A stretch of 64,000 bases of DNA from Maridesulfovibrio frigidus DSM 17176 (GTDB lineage Bacteria > Desulfobacterota > Desulfovibrionia > Desulfovibrionales > Desulfovibrionaceae). Shown one piece after another: positions 18,540 to 25,398 of the stretch. The notes under the pieces were generated by a model. It was not told the origin of the DNA, did not search any database, and saw nothing but the letters and a program-made list of their open reading frames with translations. The DNA lies in assembly GCF_000711735.1 (NCBI RefSeq), contig NZ_JONL01000005.1, positions 124,001 through 188,000 on the forward strand, given 5' to 3'. The position numbers and the translations under genes were made by a program. Within the stretch, counting starts at the first letter, position 1, and every line of letters starts with the position of its first letter.

Positions 18540-19970
18540 ATGAATATTCAGCGCGGTGAAGGCGAATACAGATACAAAAAAGTTGAGCAGGAAATCTCTA
18601 CGCATATCGAAGCGGGAGACCTAGTTCCTGGCGATAAACTGCCATCGCTCCGGCAGATGAGCACAAATTTAAAAGTGTCCATCTCAACGGTCAGTCACGC
18701 CTATGAAGAGCTTGAAAAGCGCGGATTAATTGAATCCCGCCCTAGGTCCGGCTATTATGTGCGCAGCGAGTTTCGCAAAATACCCACCCCGTCAGCTAAA
18801 ATAGCTCAAAATCTTGAACCACACACCGTCACAAAAAGTAAACTGATTCAAACCGCGCTTGAAACAGTCGGCAACAAGAATCTGCTCCCGCTAGGAGTTG
18901 TCTGCCCTAGCAGTGAATTGTTACCCACCAAGCAGCTTGCTAAGATAATGTGTGCTACAATTAGGGAAAACCCTGAAATATCTGTTAATTATGAACCAAT
19001 CGCAGGTAACCTGCAACTGCGCAGACAAATAGCATTCCGTTCAGTAGACTGCGGATCAAACATAACCGCCGATGATTTGATCATCACAACAGGAGCGATG
19101 GAAGCCCTGTATATATCACTGCGAACACTTACCCGCCCCGGCGATTTAGTGCTGATTCAAGCGCCAACTTACTATTGCTTTCTGCAACTAGTGGAAAGCC
19201 TCGGCCTGCGCGCAATAGAAATACCTTCATGTCCTGAAGACGGCATTAATCCAGAGGACATAGGTTCTGCGGCAACAACTTTTGACATTAAAGCCTGCAT
19301 TCTTTCGCCCAATTTCAATAACCCTGACGGCGGACTCACTCCAGATGCGGCAAAAAAAGAAATAGTAGAAATACTGGCTAAAAAAAATATTCCACTCGTT
19401 GAAGATGATGTGTACGGAGATCTTTTCTTTGGCGAAACCAGACCTCGCACCTTCAAATCATATGACCAAGACGGAGGCGTATTGCTATGCTCTTCATTTT
19501 CAAAGACCATAGCGCCCGGATACCGTATTGGCTGGCTCTCACCCGGCAGATTTAAGGACAAGGCGATGGAAGTCAAAGCGACCACCAATGTATCATGTGC
19601 CTCCCCCACTCAAATGGCTGTCGCGCGTTATCTACGCGAAGCACATTTTGACCGGCACCTGAAAAGATTGCGCTCTGCAATGAAAGATCAAATGGGTAAG
19701 ATGCGTACAGAAATCGCCATGTCATTTCCAGATGGCACAAAGGTTACCGATCCAAAAGGAGGCTCAGTTTTATGGGTGGAACTACCTTCTAATATAGATG
19801 GAGTAGAACTATTTTTCAAAGCTCGTGAGGAAGGAATAGGAATAGTGCCGGGAGCCGTATTTTCGACGCGCGACGCATTTTCAAACTACATAAGACTCAG
19901 CAGCGGGGCTCTCTGGTCCGATAAAATTCAAAACGGAGTCCGCAGGCTCGGCGAACTGGCTATGGAGTAA
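18540..19970 (+). CDS. MocR/PdxR-type regulator (GntR helix-turn-helix + aminotransferase domain)
   Basis: 476-residue two-domain regulator. Residues 5-75 are a winged helix of GntR type (GDLVPGDKLPSLRQMSTNL, then VSHAYEELEKRGLIESRPRSGYYV). The rest is a class I aminotransferase fold with the PLP-lysine region CSSFSKTIAPGYRIGWL and the substrate region NFNNPDGGLT. Such proteins sense amino acids or PLP. The ATG at 18540 (MNIQRGEGE) is preferred over a TTG at 18453, which has no ribosome site. Its divergent placement suggests control of azlCD export; the effector is unknown. Confidence 0.88.
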   Translation: MNIQRGEGEYRYKKVEQEISTHIEAGDLVPGDKLPSLRQMSTNLKVSISTVSHAYEELEKRGLIESRPRSGYYVRSEFRKIPTPSAKIAQNLEPHTVTKSKLIQTALETVGNKNLLPLGVVCPSSELLPTKQLAKIMCATIRENPEISVNYEPIAGNLQLRRQIAFRSVDCGSNITADDLIITTGAMEALYISLRTLTRPGDLVLIQAPTYYCFLQLVESLGLRAIEIPSCPEDGINPEDIGSAATTFDIKACILSPNFNNPDGGLTPDAAKKEIVEILAKKNIPLVEDDVYGDLFFGETRPRTFKSYDQDGGVLLCSSFSKTIAPGYRIGWLSPGRFKDKAMEVKATTNVSCASPTQMAVARYLREAHFDRHLKRLRSAMKDQMGKMRTEIAMSFPDGTKVTDPKGGSVLWVELPSNIDGVELFFKAREEGIGIVPGAVFSTRDAFSNYIRLSSGALWSDKIQNGVRRLGELAME

Positions 19971-20026
19971 GTTGGCACAGGGAGATCATATCCAAACGCC
20001 CTAAGTGATACTTTCGAAAAATAGAC

Positions 20027-20596
20027 TTACGCTTTGGCTTGAGATTCAGCCTCGCCTTGCTCTAAAGTTTCACCCAGAACTTTTTCAACCATATCGGCAG
20101 CTTCTGCCAGAGGAAATTCAGGGTCACTTTCAATCAGTGCCATCTGTAAATTAACCTCGCGCTGAATATTAATTTTTTCAGGATTAAAGTATCCTTTCCA
20201 TACGGCTAAAACTTTTTCATTTTTGCCCATCCGGCAATAAGTCAGCCCTAAATAAAGAGCGGAAAAGTTGTCTTCGCCTAGAATTTTAAGAGATCTTTCA
20301 AGCTCAACTTTAGCCTGAATATACTTTCCGCTCATATACAGGCTATGCCCGAAACGCTTTCTTGCATTGGCATTATGAGGCTCTGATTTAATAAAATCTC
20401 TATATTTTTCGGAAGCTTCCACGTATCTTTTGTTTTCATATGCAACATTAGCACTTGCGAGAACATCAAGATCCACTTCAGTGGCTGCAATAGGTTTTGC
20501 GGCACTGTTAAGCTGTTCTTTATCATCTTTCTTTCTAAAACCACCGAAGAGGAAACCTCTACGGGATATTTTCTGAGGCTTTTTTGAGCCGGACAT
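20027..20596 (-). CDS. TPR-repeat protein with twin-arginine-like N-terminus
   Basis: 189-residue protein with three to four tetratricopeptide repeats between about residues 40 and 150 (ANVAYENKRYVEASEKYRDF, ARKRFGHSLYMSGKYIQAKV, SALYLGLTYCRMGKNEKVLA), a fold for protein-protein contacts. The N-terminus reads KISRRGFLFGGFRKKDDKEQ: a perfect Tat-like SRRGFL core, but the stretch after it is charged rather than hydrophobic, so export by Tat is doubtful. Start 20594-20596 (MSGSKKPQ) has GGAGG 7 nt upstream; a 33-residue extension is unsupported. Partner unknown. Confidence 0.75.
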   Translation of the reverse strand: MSGSKKPQKISRRGFLFGGFRKKDDKEQLNSAAKPIAATEVDLDVLASANVAYENKRYVEASEKYRDFIKSEPHNANARKRFGHSLYMSGKYIQAKVELERSLKILGEDNFSALYLGLTYCRMGKNEKVLAVWKGYFNPEKINIQREVNLQMALIESDPEFPLAEAADMVEKVLGETLEQGEAESQAKA

Positions 20597-20747
20597 ATTT
20601 ATACCTCCAAATTTCAAGCAAGGCCGACCATAACTACAAATCCCCCCGGGGCCAAGTGGTATATCCCCCTCAGTGGTAGACTTATTCTCTTCCACAAGTT
20701 AAATTAAAAAAGCTGGCAATCTGAAATAAAATTTTTAAGGATTAATA

Positions 20748-21362
20748 ATGAAAAAAATACTGTTGGTACTGATTACACTCTTAGCACTCACCTCTTGTAA
20801 ATCTGCGGCAAAATACGCGACCCCTTTTGAGACTGGAGGCAAAACGTATAATGTGGCCCTGCTTCCTTGGAAAACGGACACAATGGATTTCACAACAAAA
20901 TACCGATGGACCATGACGCAGGCGATAAAAGATGCCTGCAAACAAGCAGAAACAGTCAAGTTCGCATGGTCAGCCTACCCTGTAAATGGGGGCGATGTTC
21001 CTCTTCTTGAGGGGATTGACACTGAAAAGCTATGGATTAGAAAACAATATGGCCGATATGTGCCGAACATAGACGATGTTTTAAAAATTTTGAGCAAGAC
21101 AGATGCAGATTGCGCCTTATTATATGATATGAGTGCAGATAATGGCGGCCCTGTAAATGAGGGCTCTTCCTATTCAAGATCTGACTATATCAGACTCTAT
21201 TTAGTTGACGCGAAATCTGGAAAAATGACCATAAAGTTTATTAGAACAGATTTCCGTCGCGGAAAGGCTTTCGGGTCTGCTAAAAAAATCACTCTGCTAA
21301 CCTTAAGTGAATGGCTTTTCCCCACACCGGTAGAGTCTGTTGAGCCAGAAGCAGCAAAATAA
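20748..21362 (+). CDS. uncharacterised lipoprotein
   Basis: 204 residues with a lipoprotein signal peptide (MKKILLVLITLLALTSCKS; lipobox LTSC, Cys17). The mature part has NVALLPWKTDTMDF near its start and DCALLYDMSAD near residue 125, a pattern that recalls periplasmic proteins of the CsgG/GNA1162/TolB-N kind, which use a VAVLPF-like strand. I do not recognise a precise family. It is followed 39 nt later by another exported protein, probably in the same transcript. Confidence 0.65.
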   Translation: MKKILLVLITLLALTSCKSAAKYATPFETGGKTYNVALLPWKTDTMDFTTKYRWTMTQAIKDACKQAETVKFAWSAYPVNGGDVPLLEGIDTEKLWIRKQYGRYVPNIDDVLKILSKTDADCALLYDMSADNGGPVNEGSSYSRSDYIRLYLVDAKSGKMTIKFIRTDFRRGKAFGSAKKITLLTLSEWLFPTPVESVEPEAAK

Positions 21363-21401
21363 CAAACAATTATACATACTAAAAGATTAAGGAGTTTGTA
21401 G

Positions 21402-21890
21402 ATGGTAAAAAATATCAGCCTTAAATTAATGACAACGCTTTGTATGATCGCACTATTTGCCACAGCAGCCTTTGCGTCCGATATAGATATCAAAGGATGG
21501 GAGAAAGGTGGAAAATATGACAAACTTTACGACAACACTGATCGCGACGTTTTCAAAGGAAGACTGATTAAGATCACTGACGTAACACCGTTGGACGGCA
21601 TGGCCGAAGGTGTCGCTATTATAGTTAAAGATAAAGAAGATGGCGAGGAAGTGCTCGTACATCTCGGACCAAAAGACTTTGTTGAGCCGCGCATCACAGA
21701 TTTGAGACCCGGAGCAACAGTCAAAGTATACGGAGTTTTAGTCGAAATTGATGACAGATTTGAATACATGGCTGCAAAGCTAAAGGCCGGAGAAGAACGC
21801 AAGTACAAGTTCCGCCTGACAAAGGACGGAGCACCGTTTTGGTCCCTTTCTCCAGAAGATCTTAAACGCGAAGAAGCTGGCATAGAATAG
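21402..21890 (+). CDS. uncharacterised secreted protein, possible OB-fold
   Basis: 162 residues with a Sec signal peptide (cleavage near AFA-SD, residue 25). The mature part (RDVFKGRLIKITDVTPLDGM, GEEVLVHLGPKDFV, GATVKVYGVLVEID) alternates strands like small periplasmic OB-fold or BOF-type proteins. AAGGAG precedes the ATG. It ends in a strong terminator and probably forms a unit with the lipoprotein upstream. Function not recognised. Confidence 0.65.
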   Translation: MVKNISLKLMTTLCMIALFATAAFASDIDIKGWEKGGKYDKLYDNTDRDVFKGRLIKITDVTPLDGMAEGVAIIVKDKEDGEEVLVHLGPKDFVEPRITDLRPGATVKVYGVLVEIDDRFEYMAAKLKAGEERKYKFRLTKDGAPFWSLSPEDLKREEAGIE

Positions 21891-21911
21891 TTAACAATTA
21901 ATAAGCTTATC

Positions 21912-21954
21912 AAAAAAGACCCCCGACGCATCATGTGTCGGGGGTCTTTTTTTT
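21912..21954 (+). terminator. Rho-independent terminator
   Basis: Long stem AAAAGACCCCCGAC / GTCGGGGGTCTTTT with a T8 tail. It marks the left edge of the RHS locus. Confidence 0.92.
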
Positions 21955-21968
21955 GTCTTTTTTCCAGC

Positions 21969-22073
21969 CCGGACCTGAGTCGGCTGATTCGGGTCCGGCC
22001 TAAACGATATTCTCTCCATATGAATCTAAACAATTTGCCGCGCGAAATCCAGAATAGGTCTGGATGTTTTGCG
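21969..22073. repeat. two hairpins upstream of the RHS gene
   Basis: First: CCGGACC (21969-21975) / GGTCCGG (21992-21998). Second: CGCGAAATCCAGA (22041-22053) / TCTGGAT (22059-22065) continuing through TTTTGCG (22067-22073). Neither has a T-tail. They lie in the leader of the RHS gene and may be RNA structure or remnants of a palindromic element. Confidence 0.45.
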
Positions 22074-22102
22074 AGGCGGATAAAAAATTATAGAGAATTA
22101 GT

Positions 22103-24271
22103 ATGGACATTTTAGATGGCTACTATCTTAGAAAGAAAGAGCAGAGCGAACTTAATATGGGTGAAATACTGTATCATAAGTCTATGAAACCAGAGGAGAA
22201 ACTTGAAAAGTTGTATGAGATCGTAGAGCCGATGGAATTAGGCGTTGATCCGAATGCAAATTATCAGCAACGCTTTTTTTCCGAGTTTAATAACTCCGAA
22301 AAAATGTATCCTAAAATGCTAAAAGGGCAACGCAAGGCTCTCTGGGATCGCAGATATAGCGAGATGGAAGAGCTCAAAGAAACACGTAAAAAAGCTAAAT
22401 CTCAGGTCCACACCAATTTTATGCTGAGTAACCCTGAATTGGAGTTGGTTAAGGATCTACATAACACTCCATACGGCAAAGAATTGATGTCCGAAGTAGC
22501 GAGAAATCAGCGGAGACAACCGGAGTCTGGAACTGGTGAGTCTATACATGATGAGTTGGAACGCGATTCTGTGGATATGGAAGCTGTACCGCAATTTCAG
22601 TCCAAACCTTTTATGATTCCGGGGACGGATGAATCTTTTGCCAAGCTTGACCTCGAAAGGGATGACAATGGGCGAATCATTAAGCGGTCATTTGATGTTT
22701 ATCCTATAAAAATCGAATACAGGTATGAGTATGATGGCGAAGGCAGGCTTAAAAATGTTTATTGTGATCGCAATACCACCGAGGATTATCGTTATGGTGA
22801 ATATGGCGAAAGGGTCGCGATTGAAACCAGTCGTGTGAGACCGCATTGGTATACTTACAATGACAACCTGCAACTCGTGAAAACTGCTAAAATTAAATAT
22901 ACCTACGACGACAAAGGACGTTTGGTTTCGAAGAATGAATTTGGTAAAATTACTCAATATTCATACTTAGAATCAGGGCCGCTATGTGAAGTCATTCTAC
23001 CGGATGGTAAGCGAATAGAGTATACTTCTAATCCTGTCGGCCAGAGGACTTCCAAAGCAGTGAACGGAAAGATTGTTGAGACTTATTTGTGGCAGGATCT
23101 AACTACATTGCTGGTAGTCGCTGACGAGAAAGGCAATAATGCGAAGATCTTTAAGTATGACGAAGAAGGTGATCCGATCGGTATGATTTACCAAGATAAG
23201 AAGTATCTTTTCGCCACGGATCAGGTCGGAACAATCTTTATGGTTGCGGATGATAAAGGGAATGAGCTAAAACGAGTTATATATGATTCGTTTGGCAATC
23301 TACTTGTCGATACAAAGAAGAAGTTTGACACCTGTGTGGGATTCTCTGCAGGCCTCGCAGATAAAGATACAGGCTTAGTCCATTTCGGATATCGCGAATA
23401 CGATCCTCGCATTGGCAGGTTCATTACTCCTGATCCGATTGGTTTAGCTGGCGGGGATGTGGATGTTTATGGTTATTGCCTCGATGACCCTATTAATTTT
23501 GTGGATCGAACAGGGTTGTTTGGCGAATTCGGATCAGGGGATGACGGGACAAGTGGCTTTTCTGGATCAGATCTCGGTGGTTACTCTGGCTATAGCGGAG
23601 TAAGCATGGGTGGTTCCTCTGGATCAGAACTCGGTGGTTATTCTGGCTACAGTGGAGTAAGTACGGGTGGTTCTGCTGGCTCAGATCTCGGTGGCTATTC
23701 TGGTTATACCGGTTATGCTGGGCCAAGCTTTAGTGATTATGTTGGAAAAGATTTTGGTTCAGAATATGGCGGAACAAGCAGTAAAAATCCCACTCAAAAT
23801 GCGGTAAAAACAAGCGTACAAAACGCTCGGGAAATGGAAAAGCTCGCTGAAAAAAAGGCGCATCAAGCTCGCGTGGAAAAACTCGCTGATGAAAAGACTA
23901 AAAAGGATCGTCAAGCGCGTGCTGACGAAGAGCGCCGAGACAAGCAGCGACGTGCGGCTCTTATTGCCAGCAAAAAAGGCAAGAAAAACAAAAATGATTT
24001 GACACTTCTAGATTTCGGTAAAGGAGCACTTAAGGGAGGTGTTACAGGAGCTGCAGGCTGGATTTCTTATGGAAGACCGTTAGGTCCCGGCGGAACTCTT
24101 GCTGCAGGAGTAACAGGAGCATTTTATGGTGCTGCACTGGGATTATTAGAAACAATTGGTACTAAAGCACTCTCTGACAAAGCCAATGTCGATAGAAACG
24201 ACTTGGACGATATCTTCGGAGCTTTTACTAGTGCGAAAACTAAAACACATAAAAGAGATTTTATAAAATGA
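22103..24271 (+). CDS. short RHS-repeat protein with variable C-terminal tip
   Basis: 722 residues. The first 200 are charged, without a signal peptide or recognised domain. Residues 205-430 carry RHS/YD-type repeats (YRYEYDGEGRLKNVYCDRN, YTYDDKGRLVSKNEF). The conserved RHS core ends near residue 434-465 (DPRIGRFITPDPIGLAGGDV, then YGYCLDDPINFVDRTG), the usual border before a polymorphic tip. The tip has three Gly/Tyr/Ser repeats (488-540), a Lys/Arg/Glu-rich helix (570-630) and a Gly/Ala-rich region (640-690). No known nuclease motif is seen. The N-terminus is far shorter than in classic 1,400-residue RHS proteins. The last 4 nt overlap the next ORF (ATGA). Confidence 0.8.
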   Translation: MDILDGYYLRKKEQSELNMGEILYHKSMKPEEKLEKLYEIVEPMELGVDPNANYQQRFFSEFNNSEKMYPKMLKGQRKALWDRRYSEMEELKETRKKAKSQVHTNFMLSNPELELVKDLHNTPYGKELMSEVARNQRRQPESGTGESIHDELERDSVDMEAVPQFQSKPFMIPGTDESFAKLDLERDDNGRIIKRSFDVYPIKIEYRYEYDGEGRLKNVYCDRNTTEDYRYGEYGERVAIETSRVRPHWYTYNDNLQLVKTAKIKYTYDDKGRLVSKNEFGKITQYSYLESGPLCEVILPDGKRIEYTSNPVGQRTSKAVNGKIVETYLWQDLTTLLVVADEKGNNAKIFKYDEEGDPIGMIYQDKKYLFATDQVGTIFMVADDKGNELKRVIYDSFGNLLVDTKKKFDTCVGFSAGLADKDTGLVHFGYREYDPRIGRFITPDPIGLAGGDVDVYGYCLDDPINFVDRTGLFGEFGSGDDGTSGFSGSDLGGYSGYSGVSMGGSSGSELGGYSGYSGVSTGGSAGSDLGGYSGYTGYAGPSFSDYVGKDFGSEYGGTSSKNPTQNAVKTSVQNAREMEKLAEKKAHQARVEKLADEKTKKDRQARADEERRDKQRRAALIASKKGKKNKNDLTLLDFGKGALKGGVTGAAGWISYGRPLGPGGTLAAGVTGAFYGAALGLLETIGTKALSDKANVDRNDLDDIFGAFTSAKTKTHKRDFIK
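23564..23722 (+). repeat. 57-bp tandem repeats inside the RHS gene
   Basis: Three units start at 23564, 23621 and 23678 (the last one partial). Each encodes a 19-residue unit, GSDLGGYSGYSGVSMGGSS with small changes. It is a flexible or adhesive Gly/Tyr/Ser linker just after the RHS core. Confidence 0.85.
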
Positions 24272-24573
24272 AATTCATAATTATATCTATTGTTTTGATA
24301 TGCTATACAATCATGTTATTAATCTTTACATCTCGTTCAGGCAAAGAGATAACTTGTTCAAGCTGTGGTCAAAAATATCATGTAACTCCAAAACGAGCTT
24401 CAGCATATATGTACTTATTAGCAGCAGTAGGTTTATCTATCTGGACTGTACTCCTTGATCCAAACAATGATTATTTTTTCAATTGTCTTCTTGCCGCAGC
24501 AGGACTTTATTACCTGTTCAAAAAAGAAGGATATAAATGCCTTAACTGTAAAACGATAAATCAGCTCCCCTAG
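24268..24573 (+). CDS. small membrane protein with two CxxC pairs, candidate RHS partner/immunity
   Basis: 101 residues: an N-terminal membrane segment (residues 2-22), CSSCGQKYHVT (from residue 30), two further hydrophobic segments (48-63 and 70-84) and CLNCKTINQL at the end. The CxxC pairs could bind one zinc ion as a split zinc ribbon. The start overlaps the RHS stop by 4 nt, so the two are co-translated, the classic arrangement for a tip and its cognate immunity protein. That role is inferred from position only. Confidence 0.65.
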   Translation: MKFIIISIVLICYTIMLLIFTSRSGKEITCSSCGQKYHVTPKRASAYMYLLAAVGLSIWTVLLDPNNDYFFNCLLAAAGLYYLFKKEGYKCLNCKTINQLP

Positions 24574-24585
24574 AACACCAACTGA

Positions 24586-24678
24586 CCCCGTACTTCGGTG
24601 CGGGGTTGTTTTGTTTCCTGCGTCCTAGCGAGAGATATTGTAGCCCTGAACAACTCGCACAGGATCGCAAAGATGCTG
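24586..24678 (+). repeat. 93-bp direct repeat, copy 1 (starts with a terminator hairpin)
   Basis: Begins with CCCCGTACTTCGGTGCGGGG followed by TTGTTTTGTTT, a UUCG-type hairpin terminator. The remainder (through AAAGATGCTG) matches copy 2 at 25096-25188 with about five differences. No coding role is apparent. Confidence 0.85.
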
Positions 24679-24873
24679 TGATGGCCCACCTTGCCTCCAC
24701 AAGATGGGCTTAAAATATTGAATTAATCGATATAAGAACAGCAGTAGTCAGCGAGTTCTTCGACAATTAGTTTGAATTTCGAGTTGGCGGAAACATCAAA
24801 ACTTTCTCAGTCTGTTATTGACTTGTTATGGTAAGAAACGTCCTTGCTAAGCTATATAACAAAAGGAGCAGCC

Positions 24874-25065
24874 GTGCTGGAAACTAATAAACAGAAAGGG
24901 ATATCTATAGGCATCATCAATGGGGTATTTGCTGTGGGTAGTCTCTTGAGCAACTCATTGGTTGGACTCACATTAGATTTCTGGTTTTCCATACTCCCTG
25001 GTTTCGTGGTAGCCCATTGGGTCTATCACATGGAAGATACGAAAGAAGACAAAAAGGACAAATAA
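24874..25065 (+). CDS. small membrane protein, uncharacterised
   Basis: 63 residues from GTG 24874, which has AAGGAG 6 nt upstream (an upstream TTG frame lacks support). It holds one or two hydrophobic segments (SIGIINGVFAVGSLLSNSLV; FWFSILPGFVVAHWVYH) and a highly charged tail (EDTKEDKKDK). It sits between the two 93-bp repeats, where a displaced immunity gene would be expected in an RHS array. No family recognised. Confidence 0.5.
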   Translation: MLETNKQKGISIGIINGVFAVGSLLSNSLVGLTLDFWFSILPGFVVAHWVYHMEDTKEDKKDK

Positions 25066-25095
25066 TCTTGTAACTGACTTAGCTGTTAACAATGG

Positions 25096-25188
25096 CCCCG
25101 TGCTTCGGTGCGGGGTTGTTTTGTTTCCTGCGTCCTAGCGAGAGATATTGTAGGCCTGAACAACTCGTGCAGGTTCGCAAAGATGCTG
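25096..25188 (+). repeat. 93-bp direct repeat, copy 2
   Basis: Second copy of the 24586-24678 element, again opening with a CCCCG/CGGGG hairpin and T-rich tail. It follows the 63-residue ORF just as copy 1 follows the 101-residue ORF, so each copy acts as that gene's terminator. Confidence 0.85.
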
Positions 25189-25232
25189 CAGGTAATGGAT
25201 TTGGATAATTAGCAGATAGGTTTAGCAGATAA

Positions 25233-25396
25233 CATACGAGCTTGGTTCATTTCGGATATCGTGAATACGATCCTATCATCGGCAGATTCATTACTCCCGA
25301 CCCTTTAATAAAATACCTACCAAACATCATTGACTACAAACAGCTAACAAGAGAAAGTACCCCTCTAAACATAACAACTATTAATCACGGCTAAAT
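25233..25396 (+). pseudogene. RHS-core fragment (second, orphan copy)
   Basis: Open frame from after a stop at 25230-25232 to TAA 25394-25396. It encodes LVHFGYREYDPIIGRFITPD and then an unrelated 25-residue tail. The first part is nearly identical to the core of the full RHS protein (LVHFGYREYDPRIGRFITPD) at about 23380-23450, also at DNA level. There is no start codon or upstream RHS part, so it is a remnant of a second core-tip junction. It ends 3 nt before tex. Confidence 0.8.
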
Positions 25397-25398
25397 AA

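Noticed and set aside
23564-23722. Possible CRISPR-like array
   Set aside because: The units are in-frame tandem coding repeats without unique spacers; no cas genes are present in the window.
23493-23726. Minus-strand open frame across the RHS repeats
   Set aside because: Shadow of the 57-bp repeat; low-complexity His/Asn-rich translation without start signals.
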